This document shows positions 25,816 to 34,252 of a stretch of 64,000 bases of DNA, in pieces (position 1 is the first letter of the stretch; the number at the start of each line of letters is the position of its first letter). Source of the DNA: Paraburkholderia sp. BL9I2N2 (GTDB taxonomy: Bacteria > Pseudomonadota > Gammaproteobacteria > Burkholderiales > Burkholderiaceae); contig NZ_SMGP01000002.1 in NCBI RefSeq assembly GCF_004339745.1, positions 1,674,001 to 1,738,000 of the forward strand, read 5' to 3'. Position numbers and translations under genes: made by a program. The notes beneath the pieces are model-generated. The model was given only the letters and a program-made list of their open reading frames with translations. It ran no database searches and was not told where the DNA came from.

Positions 25816-28375
25816 TCTGCTCGCCCCCGATTAATGCCAGCTTCGCTTTCAGAAGTCCCGGATCCAGCACCATGCGCAACTCCGTCAGCGAGCGGCGCTG
25901 CAAATTGGTTTCGGCCTCGATATCCGCAAGCAGCCGGTCGAAGTCGGCGGGATGATCGGCCTTCAGTTGCGTGTAGATGCGCATGCCCTGTTGCGCCGAT
26001 GTTTGCGCATCGGAAAGCAGACGCGCCTCGCTGCGAAATCCCGGCGAAATACCGGCTTCGAGACGCTGCGTACCGCCGATCGAGCCACCCGCGCGATACT
26101 GTTTCCACAAACTCTGGGCACGCAACATCAAGTCTTGCGCACGCGCCAGCGCTTTGTCGTGCAAGGCGGCGACGTCTTTCTGGATCGACTGCAGGAACCA
26201 CACGTCCGTTGCCGGGTCGAGGCTCGCGTAGAACGACAGAAGGCGCTGGTCGTAATCCTTGTCGCCGTGCGTCTTCTGCAATTGCGCGTACTGATCGAGC
26301 AGTGCCTTCTTGTGCGCCAGTTCCGCCGCGAGCACGTCGGACCAGGGCCCTGCGGGCATGGCCTGCAAACCGGCCAGCGCCTGTTGCGCGTCGCCACGCC
26401 GCCATGCCGCTGTCACCGCGTCATGGCGCGCAATCACGTCTGACGAAGGCAAACGGCTGGCCGCCAGCTGCTGAAATTGAGCCTGAAAAGGCGGCGTGCT
26501 GAAGCGCGCCGATTTCAACATGGCGAGCAACGGCACCAGTTGCCGGCTCAACGCGGCGTTCAACAAATCCGTGTATTGGCGCAAATCCTGACGCACCCGA
26601 TCAATGCCGGCGAGACGCGGATAGCGCTGTGCATAATCGTCGAGCACGGGAGGCAGCGCGTCGGGTTTGTCGCGCGCCAGTTCGGTGCGGATCGTCCCAT
26701 TCAGACGGTCGATGGCGGCGAGGTACACCGAATCATCGCTTTCGAGTTTACGCAGATGGCTCAGCGCCTGCGCATAGGGATCGGCGAACACGGGCACGTA
26801 GGAAGCGATGCGGTCGAGCGCGCGCTGATGGCTCTTCGCGTCGTCTTCCCAGCGTTGCAGCAGGTTGTCGATCGTGCCCTCGTCCACGTACATGCGAATC
26901 GGCGCGTCCATGCCGCCGCGCGCCGCGACGAAACGCTCCAGATCGCCCACCCATTGCAACTCGCCGATCAGCGACGCGGCGTCCGCATTGTTCGCGCTCA
27001 GCGAGCGCATCTCCTTGAGCAACGCGTCGGCTTGATCGAACTGAGCCTTTTGTAACGCGTTCAGCCAGCTGGGGAGCTTCGCCTTCAACAACGCTTCGCT
27101 CGCTAGCGCGCTGACTTTGGTGTCCGTGGGATGGTTCGCCAGATAGCCCGATGCCGCGGTGACCGCGCTCGTGTAATCGCCGTTCGCCAGCAGGTTCTTC
27201 AACTCGCGCTCCGACGAACCGCGCATGTAAAGCGCCGACGCAATCGCCACTATCACCACGACGCCCACGCCGCCCCATGTCGCCATGCGCCGCACGCTCG
27301 CGCGATCGTCGATTGCAAACGCCTTGCCGAGTTCGCCCGCGAGCAAGCGCCAACGGCGCGGCCGGCCCTTCGCGGCGGCCGTGCTGGCAGCGCCATTCGC
27401 ACCGTTGGTTCCGTTCGTGCCAGTCGCCCCTCTTGCCGTGCCGGTCGGCGCGTCGCGCTTCGCATGCGCGGACGCGGCCTGTGCCGCCTCGTTGACTTCG
27501 TCTTCGCGTTGGAGGCCGGGGTCGACGCAAAAGATATCGAGGAATGAATGCGCGGCGCCGACGAAGGTGGTCTTGTCGGGATCGGCTGCTTCGTCGGCGG
27601 CCGGATTGAGGAATAGTTGTGTCACGGTGGGCTCGACTTCAGGGGGTTTCTGCAGCGTCACCCTGTAGACGAAGTGGTCTCCGCCAAATGCAACGAGGTC
27701 GCCCTCTACAAGTGGCAGCGCGGACTCGTCCAGCCGCTTTCCGCCGACGAATGTGCCGTTGGTGCTGCCGAGATCTTCGACATAGAGCTCGCCACCCTTC
27801 AGAAAGATATGCGCGTGACGGCGCGAGATGTAATTGACCTGATGCGGATAGCGGTCCTTGTAGCGCGAGAAGACTTCGTCCGCTTTGCTGACCAGAAACG
27901 GAAATGCCTGCACCTCGATGGGTTGCAGGCCGAGATCGTCGCGCTGCGGCACGAGCAGCAATCCCGGTGCGGTGGGCGAACTCGCGGCCGCCACGATACG
28001 CGCGCGCGGCTCGATGCTCACCCGGTAGCAGAGCTCGCCGCCGAAGCACAGTTCGTCGCCGGCGCGCACGCGGGCCGGTGTTTGCCGCACCGCCACGCCG
28101 TTGACCGTCGTGCCGTTCTTGCTGCCGAGGTCGGCGACGTAGACCGCGCCGTGTTCCGTGAAAACCCGCGCATGACGGCGCGACAGGCGCGCAATCCGCT
28201 CGGCGGGATAGTCGGTAAAAGGTGCCTCGCTGCGCCCGATTGCAAACAGGTTGTCGACGATCCGGATCGCGTCGAGCGCGGGACGTTGCGCGGACGCAGC
28301 CGGCGACAACACCACGTCGAACGCGGCGTCTTCTGTCGCGCGCATCTCAGCAATCGGAGCTTCGCCGGCGGCCAT
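25793..28375 (-). CDS. Double-FHA-domain transmembrane protein
   Basis: This 860-residue protein has two FHA phosphothreonine-binding domains. Signature motifs are ARLSRRHARVF with LGSKNGTTVNG (about 60-95), and YISRRHAHIF with LGSTNGTFVGG (about 182-215). A low-complexity Ala/Gly/Thr linker, one membrane span (about 364-382, GVGVVVIVAIASALYM) and a long helical, TPR-like region follow, probably periplasmic. It is the likely reader of phosphorylation set by the kinase at 34253-36397 and erased by the PP2C at 18378-19148. It heads the operon FHA-HlyD-parvulin-ABC-activator. No strong ribosome-binding site marks the ATG. Confidence 0.88.
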   Translation of the reverse strand: MAAGEAPIAEMRATEDAAFDVVLSPAASAQRPALDAIRIVDNLFAIGRSEAPFTDYPAERIARLSRRHARVFTEHGAVYVADLGSKNGTTVNGVAVRQTPARVRAGDELCFGGELCYRVSIEPRARIVAAASSPTAPGLLLVPQRDDLGLQPIEVQAFPFLVSKADEVFSRYKDRYPHQVNYISRRHAHIFLKGGELYVEDLGSTNGTFVGGKRLDESALPLVEGDLVAFGGDHFVYRVTLQKPPEVEPTVTQLFLNPAADEAADPDKTTFVGAAHSFLDIFCVDPGLQREDEVNEAAQAASAHAKRDAPTGTARGATGTNGTNGANGAASTAAAKGRPRRWRLLAGELGKAFAIDDRASVRRMATWGGVGVVVIVAIASALYMRGSSERELKNLLANGDYTSAVTAASGYLANHPTDTKVSALASEALLKAKLPSWLNALQKAQFDQADALLKEMRSLSANNADAASLIGELQWVGDLERFVAARGGMDAPIRMYVDEGTIDNLLQRWEDDAKSHQRALDRIASYVPVFADPYAQALSHLRKLESDDSVYLAAIDRLNGTIRTELARDKPDALPPVLDDYAQRYPRLAGIDRVRQDLRQYTDLLNAALSRQLVPLLAMLKSARFSTPPFQAQFQQLAASRLPSSDVIARHDAVTAAWRRGDAQQALAGLQAMPAGPWSDVLAAELAHKKALLDQYAQLQKTHGDKDYDQRLLSFYASLDPATDVWFLQSIQKDVAALHDKALARAQDLMLRAQSLWKQYRAGGSIGGTQRLEAGISPGFRSEARLLSDAQTSAQQGMRIYTQLKADHPADFDRLLADIEAETNLQRRSLTELRMVLDPGLLKAKLALIGGEQSETRQSP

Positions 28376-28470
28376 TTTATCTGGATCACTAAGCGTTTAC
28401 CCGTTGCGGCGAGAGCGCAACGGAAACGGGACGAAGGACTACGGCGGAAAGATATTGTTCGAGTGAGCCG

Positions 28471-28486
28471 TGCAAAAACCGGCCCC
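28471..28486 (-). promoter_or_regulatory. Weak -24/-12 promoter candidate before the FHA operon
   Basis: On the minus strand the site reads GGGGCCGGTTTTTGCA. It keeps GG, GC and a perfect TTGCA end, but the -24 box is poor (T1, C4 and A5 differ). It lies about 100 bases before the FHA start in the 28376-28604 gap. It is a weaker call than the peptide promoters. Confidence 0.3.
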
Positions 28487-28604
28487 TTAAAGATTGTAAG
28501 TCACACATGGCGAGTGTCAATTTTCCGATCGTCGAATTATGAAGGCAACGAGTGCGTCAGATACAGCCGAAATACCCACGCTGCGCGCCACATTGCGGAT
28601 TAGC

Positions 28605-30059
28605 TCAGTGTTCCTTTACTTCAGCCTGCACGTCGACGCTCGGCCAGCCGCCGCCCAGCGCTTTATAAAGCAGCACCGTGTCGGACAGAATCTGTTGATG
28701 GTTGGCGAGCAATTCCTGCTGCGCCTCCAGCAAGGTCCGTTCGGTTTCGAAAACCTCCAGTTGCGACACCACGCCGAGGCGCAATTGCGACTGGATCTGG
28801 TCCGCGACGATTTGCAGCCGCGACACCTCCTGCTGCAACTCCACCCGCTGTTCCTTGTGCGAATTCACATTGACGAGCGAGTTTTCCACTTCCTCGAACG
28901 CGGTCATCACCGCCGCGCGATACTGCTGTTCGGCCACCGTCGATTGCGCTTGTGTGACTTTCACATGCGCCCGCACGCCGGGATCGAGCAGCGGAATGTT
29001 GATGCTGGGCATGAAGCCGTACGTGAACGATTTCAGCAGATCGGTCAGCGCAAAGCTCGCGGTGCCGGCGTGTCCGGTCAGGCTGATGGTCGGCAGCTGC
29101 GCGAGCTTGGCCTGTCCGACGAGGTCGTACGCTTCCAGCACTCTGAACTCGGCGGCCACCACGTCGGGACGGCGCGCCAGCAGTTGGGCGGGCAAGCCGT
29201 CCGGCACGGGCGGCAATTGCACGCGCTGCTGCAAATGCCCCTTGGGCATCCGGAACTCGCCCGCCGGCACGCCGATCAGCGTGCAAAGCGCGTTATTGGC
29301 CAGCGCGCGTGAACGGCGCAGGTCGAGCAGCTGATTGGTCAGGCGGTTGATCTCCGCTTGCTGGCGCAACACGTGGGTTTGCGGTATGAGGCCGTTGCGG
29401 CGCTGGCCGTCGTAAATCGCGAGAATCTGCCGGTTTGTTTCGAGCGTTTTCTGTTGCTGCTCGATCTGGTCGTCGAATTGCAGAATCTGGAAGTACGTGC
29501 TGGCCACGTTCGACACCAGTTCCAGATAGCCGGCGCGCCAGTCCGCCTCGCTGGCATGGAATTCGGCCTTTTGCGCCTGCACGCCCTTTTCGACTTTGCC
29601 CCAGATATCAATGTCCCAGTTCACCTGCGTCGCGAGGTTGTACTGCTTGGAGAAGGTCTGGTGCGTGGTCTTTTCGAAATCGGCGCCGAAGCCGAGATCC
29701 ATGGTCGGCAAGGCGCCCGCTTTGGCTTCGCCGATCTGCGTGCCGGCCACGTCGATACGCGCGGCCAGTACCTTGATATCGAAGTTGCCGGCAATCGCTT
29801 TCGCGATCAGCGTGTCGAGATAGGGATCGTGGAAGCCTTTCCACCAGTCCGGTTCGATCGTCGCGGCGGCCGATACGGGCGCGCCTTTCTGATCCGACCA
29901 CGAGGCTTTGGCGGGCGTGTCCGGACGCTTGTAGTCGGGCATGCTGACATCGACACAGGCCGACAGCGAAAGCACGCATATCGTCGCCGCGCAAACGCAG
30001 CGCAGCGCAGATGTCCTGCGGAAGAAGCGCTGACGAGCTGATGAAAGCAACGCTGACAC
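28605..30059 (-). CDS. TolC/NodT-type outer-membrane efflux lipoprotein
   Basis: This 484-residue outer-membrane channel of the NodT family has a lipoprotein signal ending LSLSACVD, with lipid anchoring at that Cys. Two repeated OEP domains follow (about 75-265 and 275-470), with DLGFGADFEK, WDIDIWGK, ARRPDVVAAEF and LLDPGVRAHV typical of the family. The GTG at 30059 is preceded by GGAGACCATC. It is read in the same direction as the peptide 2 gene upstream and the FHA-HlyD-ABC operon downstream, and is the expected outer-membrane exit for exported peptides. Confidence 0.92.
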   Translation of the reverse strand: MSALLSSARQRFFRRTSALRCVCAATICVLSLSACVDVSMPDYKRPDTPAKASWSDQKGAPVSAAATIEPDWWKGFHDPYLDTLIAKAIAGNFDIKVLAARIDVAGTQIGEAKAGALPTMDLGFGADFEKTTHQTFSKQYNLATQVNWDIDIWGKVEKGVQAQKAEFHASEADWRAGYLELVSNVASTYFQILQFDDQIEQQQKTLETNRQILAIYDGQRRNGLIPQTHVLRQQAEINRLTNQLLDLRRSRALANNALCTLIGVPAGEFRMPKGHLQQRVQLPPVPDGLPAQLLARRPDVVAAEFRVLEAYDLVGQAKLAQLPTISLTGHAGTASFALTDLLKSFTYGFMPSINIPLLDPGVRAHVKVTQAQSTVAEQQYRAAVMTAFEEVENSLVNVNSHKEQRVELQQEVSRLQIVADQIQSQLRLGVVSQLEVFETERTLLEAQQELLANHQQILSDTVLLYKALGGGWPSVDVQAEVKEH

Positions 30060-30246
30060 GATGGTCTCCGATGGCGCCCAATTCGTTGCACGAGTGGAGC
30101 GCGCCCTTTAAGTAAAGCATCTCCTGCGCGGCTTCACCATCGAAGCGATGCAAGAAGATCGGCGCGGGAATCGGGCGGTGAAACGGGGGGTCGCGTGAAA
30201 AGAACGATTGGCTGCGAAATCTTTTTGAGGAGCGGCCGGTAAGAGT

Positions 30247-30272
30247 CCGCGGAGGCTGTCGTGCCTCCGCGG
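30247..30272 (-). terminator. Strong hairpin after peptide gene 2
   Basis: CCGCGGAGGC and GCCTCCGCGG form a perfect 10-base stem with a 6-base loop, 14 bases past the peptide 2 stop. No T-run follows, so it may attenuate rather than stop transcription into the downstream channel gene, or protect the short peptide mRNA. Confidence 0.5.
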
Positions 30273-30285
30273 CGGCCTGCGCCGT

Positions 30286-30567
30286 TTAGTGCACGTTGAT
30301 GTTGTTGCTGGCGTACACGTGCGGATTGATCGTGGACGAGATGCCCGAGACGAACGCTGCGTTGTTGCCGTTGGCGTTCTGGATGTTCATCGTCGTGTTG
30401 ATCAGCTGGGTGGCGTCGACGGTCTTGCTGTTGTTCGGCGCATACACGGGCATGAAGTTGAAGTACGACGAGGACGGATAGTAGCCGGTGCCGCCGCGCA
30501 CGGCGCTCATGGCCTTGCTGTCGAGTTGTTCGGTGATGGACAGGTCTTTGATCATCAGCGTGTTCAT
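30286..30567 (-). CDS. Peptide 2: double-glycine-leader export substrate
   Basis: This 93-residue protein has the leader MNTLMIKDLSITEQLDSKAM then SAVRGG (Gly-Gly at 25-26), identical to that of peptides 3 and 7. The core contains no Cys, is rich in Asn, Ser and Tyr, and has VDATQLINT and NANGNN. It matches peptide 3 along its length with substitutions, so it is an older paralogue. CAGGAGATTTACC provides the ribosome-binding site and excludes the upstream ATG at 30597. The gene lies at the head of the exporter operon strand, with a -24/-12 promoter at 30645-30660. Export by the neighbouring C39 transporter is inferred. Confidence 0.75.
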   Translation of the reverse strand: MNTLMIKDLSITEQLDSKAMSAVRGGTGYYPSSSYFNFMPVYAPNNSKTVDATQLINTTMNIQNANGNNAAFVSGISSTINPHVYASNNINVH

Positions 30568-30644
30568 GGTAAATCTCCTGGGAAGGGAATACAGCACAGT
30601 TTGCGGTTGGGTTCGAGCAACTTGTCTGCTCGAGTGTCACTAAC

Positions 30645-30660
30645 GCATGGGCTGTGCCAG
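30645..30660 (-). promoter_or_regulatory. Sigma-54 promoter of peptide gene 2
   Basis: On the minus strand this reads TGGCACAGCCCATGCG, with the invariant TGGCAC and GC at correct spacing. It is conserved with the sites at 36724 and 38967, together with flanking TTTCTTAGGA upstream and TTAGTGA downstream. A small GCCAACAA/TTGTTGGC repeat lies further up at 30780-30806. I see nothing else in the 30568-30870 gap. Confidence 0.72.
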
Positions 30661-30870
30661 GATTGCTTTCCTATCCTAAGAAATGTGCCGGAATGCTGTA
30701 GATAAAGGGTTGCGGGGCTGGCAGTGAGGCGAACGTGAGACAAAGCGGTGAAGCGGCGTCCGGAGGATGGTGGATTGCGGCCAACAACCCGTGAGAAATT
30801 GTTGGCTGCGGCGTGACACTGAGGCGCTGACCGATGCGCCGCGTCACGCCGCGCAATACGCAACCGCGCG

Positions 30871-31305
30871 TCACCGCGCAATGACGGTGATCTTCTTCGA
30901 ATACACCGGTGGATTGTGCGGCACGTGCATGTCGTCGCCCATCAGCAGCTGCAACGTGTGCTTACCCGGCGGGAGTTGAATCATGGTCTCCGTTTCGCCC
31001 GCGCCGAAGTGCAGGTGATTGCGATCCGATGGAATCTCCTGATCCATCGGCGGCAAGTCAGTGTCGATCAGCAGATGATGGTGGCCGGTATTCGGATACT
31101 TGACGCCTTTGGGCGCCACGCCCATGTAGCGCAGGCCGAACCACACCTTGAACGGCTTGTTGGCAGGGACGACCTGGCCATCGTTGGGATAGCCGATATA
31201 CGCATAGGCGCCGGCCGGCGCCGGCGTGCTGCCTGCAAGGGCGACATTCGGCGAAGCCAATGCCGCCGACATGACGAGCGCCGCGACCGCGATGATCTTG
31301 TACAT
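30871..31305 (-). CDS. Periplasmic DUF4399 protein A
   Basis: This 144-residue protein has a cleavable signal peptide (MYKIIAVAALVMSAALASPN..., cleavage after about residue 24) and one DUF4399 domain. Conserved segments are GYPNDGQVV, GHHHLLIDTDLP, HLHFGAGETET and LPPGKHTLQLLMGD. The clustered histidines (GHHHLL, NHLHFG, HVPH) suggest metal binding, but this is not established. It is 44% or more identical by eye to the next gene, its paralogue, 47 bases upstream on the same strand. It could be a periplasmic partner of the peptide system; function unknown. Confidence 0.8.
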   Translation of the reverse strand: MYKIIAVAALVMSAALASPNVALAGSTPAPAGAYAYIGYPNDGQVVPANKPFKVWFGLRYMGVAPKGVKYPNTGHHHLLIDTDLPPMDQEIPSDRNHLHFGAGETETMIQLPPGKHTLQLLMGDDMHVPHNPPVYSKKITVIAR

Positions 31306-31352
31306 GAAGGTCTCTCCGTCCTGACGGACCCGCTTTGAACGAACGGATCGCG

Positions 31353-31856
31353 CTAGTCTTTTAGCACGGTGATGGTGATCTTTTTCGAATACACAGGCGG
31401 CACATGCGGCACGTGGTTGTGGTCGCCGAGTATGAGTTGCAACGTGTGCTTGCCCGGCGGCAACTCAATTCGCGCGTCCGTCTCACCCGCACCGAAGTGC
31501 AGGTGATTGCGATCCGATGGGATTTCCTGATCGAGCGGCGGCAGATCGGTGTCGATCAGCAAATGGTGATGGCCGGTGTTGGGGAATACGACGCCCTTCG
31601 GGCACACGCCCATGTTCCGCAGTCCCATACGCACCCACAACTTGCCGCCGTGAATCACCGTGCCGTCCGATGGCCAGATGATGTATTCCTCGGCGCCCGG
31701 CGGCGACGCCGTTTGCTCGGCTGCCGCAAAGACGCTCGGCACCATGTTGCCGAACATGAGGACGAGCGTCGCGCGCAAAGCCCGGCGCAGCGCCTCGCGA
31801 CGCGCATTCGATCCATGACGCACGTCGAGAACAACGGGGGTAACGGTTCTTCGCAT
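31353..31856 (-). CDS. Periplasmic DUF4399 protein B
   Basis: This 167-residue paralogue of the preceding protein shares GHHHLLIDTDLPP, DQEIPSDRNHLHFGAGET, LPPGKHTLQL and PPVYSKKITI almost unchanged. The N-terminus is longer, with a hydrophobic stretch ending PSVFAAAEQ that looks like a signal peptide. The ATG at 31856 has GGGAGAG upstream; an in-frame ATG at 31901 is less likely. A weak -24/-12 candidate lies at about 31895-31910 on this strand (8 of 12 positions). The rest of the gap to 32223 shows nothing I can name. Confidence 0.75.
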   Translation of the reverse strand: MRRTVTPVVLDVRHGSNARREALRRALRATLVLMFGNMVPSVFAAAEQTASPPGAEEYIIWPSDGTVIHGGKLWVRMGLRNMGVCPKGVVFPNTGHHHLLIDTDLPPLDQEIPSDRNHLHFGAGETDARIELPPGKHTLQLILGDHNHVPHVPPVYSKKITITVLKD

Positions 31857-32223
31857 AGCGCACTCTCCCGAAGAGTGGTCATGGCCAGGTCGGCTGCACA
31901 AGGCAGGCCGGGCGTTCCGGCTGGATGTCGCGGGCGCACGCGCGATTGGACGGCCACTTGGTTAAAACGAGCTTGCCGCCCTACTTTGTGAATTAGCTTA
32001 GGTCGTAACTTGCCAAAAAGATACGCCACACTCGTTAACCGTATAACGCATTCGGGGCACGCGGACAGTTGTGGCGCGCAAAGCGCGTGCTATCGTTATT
32101 AAGAGGTTGCAGATGGATGGTCGATAGCGGCGTCGATGTTTCTCGCAATTCACTCCAGCAGTTGATGCGAGTAGCGTGGTCCTCGATTGCCTATGTTCTG
32201 TCCGGAACAAACAGGATGTAAAG

Positions 32224-34198
32224 ATGTGGCGAATATTCATGCTGGTATGCGTGGCCGGGGCGATGCAGGCGCATTGGGGCGACGCTTTTGCGGCGCCGCA
32301 ACGTGACGGCGCCGAGCGGGATACGAGTGCGGCGAGTTTGCCGCTCACGCTGGTCACTCCGTTCGCGCCGCCACAGGGCAATCTGCTTTCTCCACGTATC
32401 GCGCTTGTGATTGGTAACGGCGCGTACGGTGCGGACGGTGTGGATCGTACGGATCGCACTGACACGCAAGTGGACGCGCTGCGAGAGAACGCGCCGCGCG
32501 ACGCCGAAGCCATGCGCGACAGGCTCCAGACGCTCGGCTTCGACGTCATCATGCGCATGAATGCGACGCCCGCAGCAAATGCGCGAGGCCATTGGCGAAT
32601 TCCATCAACGCTTGCGGGCAGGCGGTGTTGGCCTCTTTTATTTCGCGGGACACGGCATGCGAATCGGCCCGCAAACACTGCTCATCCCAGCGGGAGTGGA
32701 TGCCCGCTCGCCGGCTGAGGTCGTGAGCAACGGTGTCGATTTGCACGCCGTATTGCAGGCCATGCGCGGAGCGCGTGACGGCCGGCTCAATCTGGTGATC
32801 CTCGACACGTGCCTGAATAATCCGTTCTCAGCGGACGTGACGGACGATACGGCCGCGCTTCCCGGCAATACCGTGGTTGCCTACGCCACCGCGCCCGGCG
32901 GATTCGCGGCTGACGGCACACGCCACGGTGTCTATACGAATGCATGGCTTCACGCGCTCGACAGCGCTCCGTCGCTGGCGCTGCCAGATCTGTTGCAACG
33001 CGTCGCAGCGCAGGTTCGCGACGCGACCGGCGGCGAGCAATCGCCGTGGCTTGCCTCGTCGCTTCCTCAACCCTTACTGATGGCCGATGCTGCGTCCACC
33101 GCTCGGGATAATCCCTTGGTCGCGCTGCATAGCAGAGGCATCCTGCCGAAAGACAGCAGCGAACAATACGAAATCACGTTCTGGAATTCGATCAAGGACA
33201 GCAACTACCCGGGCGACTACGAGGCGTATTTGAAGGCTTATCCGAACGGCCGCTTCGCCACGCTCGCTCATGCGCGCATCGACCGCTTGCGTGCCGCGGC
33301 GACGTCGAACACGCCGTCCACCGCCACGCCTGCTGCGCCTTCAGTTGCACCCGCGCCGCAAGCCGCGCGGCCAACGCCGCCGGCTAGCACCCCGGCACCC
33401 AAGCCCACTGCAAGCGCTGCTCCGCCGGCCGCACCACCTGCAGCAGCGGTCGCGCAAAAGCCCGTCACGCATGCGCCGGTTGCCGGCGAAAGCCGCGATT
33501 GCGCCACCTGTCCGATCATGATCACCGTGCCCGCGGGTTCGTTCTCGATGGGCAGCAGTACCGACGACCCGTCCGAAAAGCCCGTTCATCACGTGACCAT
33601 TGGCGCGCCGTTCGCGATCGGCAAGTACGAGGTGACGGTCGACCAGTGGAACGCGTGCGTCGCCGCCAATGGCTGCCAGAAGCTCACGCCGGAAAGCAAC
33701 ACCAACAAGGCCGCACCGGCGCGCGACCTCAGTTGGGACGACGCGCAGCAATACGTGAAATGGTTGAGCAAGACCACCGGCAAACCGTACCGCCTGCCCA
33801 CCGAAGCGGAATGGGAATACGCGGATCGCGGCGGCACCACGACCGCCTACTGGTGGGGCGATCAGATGCGCAAGGGCAACGCCAATTGCAAGGACTGCGG
33901 CGAACCGTGGCACAAGGAAGGACCCGAGGCCGCCGGCTCGTTCGCGCCGAATCCGCTCGGCCTGTACGACATGAACGGCAGCGTCTGGGAATGGACCGCC
34001 GACTGCTGGCACAACTCCTACCAGGGCGCACCCGCCGATGGCCACGCATGGGACAGCCCCGGCTGCGACATGCGCGTGATTCGCGGCGGTTCGTGGCGCG
34101 AAGGCGGCAGCTACATGCTCAGCGCGACACGCTTCAAGTACAGCTCGGGCGTGCGTCAATCGCAGGATGGCTTCCGGGTCGTCAAAGATCTCAAGTGA
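32224..34198 (+). pseudogene. Caspase-like (C14) plus FGE/SUMF1 fusion, frameshifted
   Basis: The N-terminal part (32224 to about 32570) has a signal peptide (MWRIFMLVCVAGAMQAHWGD) and the caspase start RIALVIGN...APRDAEAMRDRLQTLGFDV. The reading frame then breaks and continues in the next frame with QQMREAIGEFHQRL, FYFAGHG (catalytic His) and VILDTCLNN (catalytic Cys). Dropping one C from CCC at 32569-32571 joins both halves seamlessly. After a Pro/Ala linker comes a full formylglycine-generating-enzyme-like domain (PAGSFSMGS, YRLPTEAEWEYA, LYDMNGSVWEWTAD, VIRGGSWREG). The protein should be periplasmic. Real mutation and base-call error cannot be told apart here. Confidence 0.8.
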
Positions 34199-34252
34199 CT
34201 TGTCGGCTTCGCGGGCGGTTCATAACCGGCTCGCGAGCCGCGCTCGCGCCGC

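Noticed and set aside
32100..32223. A -24/-12 promoter before the caspase-FGE gene (TGGTCCTCGATTGCC)
   Set aside because: GG and GC are one base too close, which is not tolerated by sigma-54.
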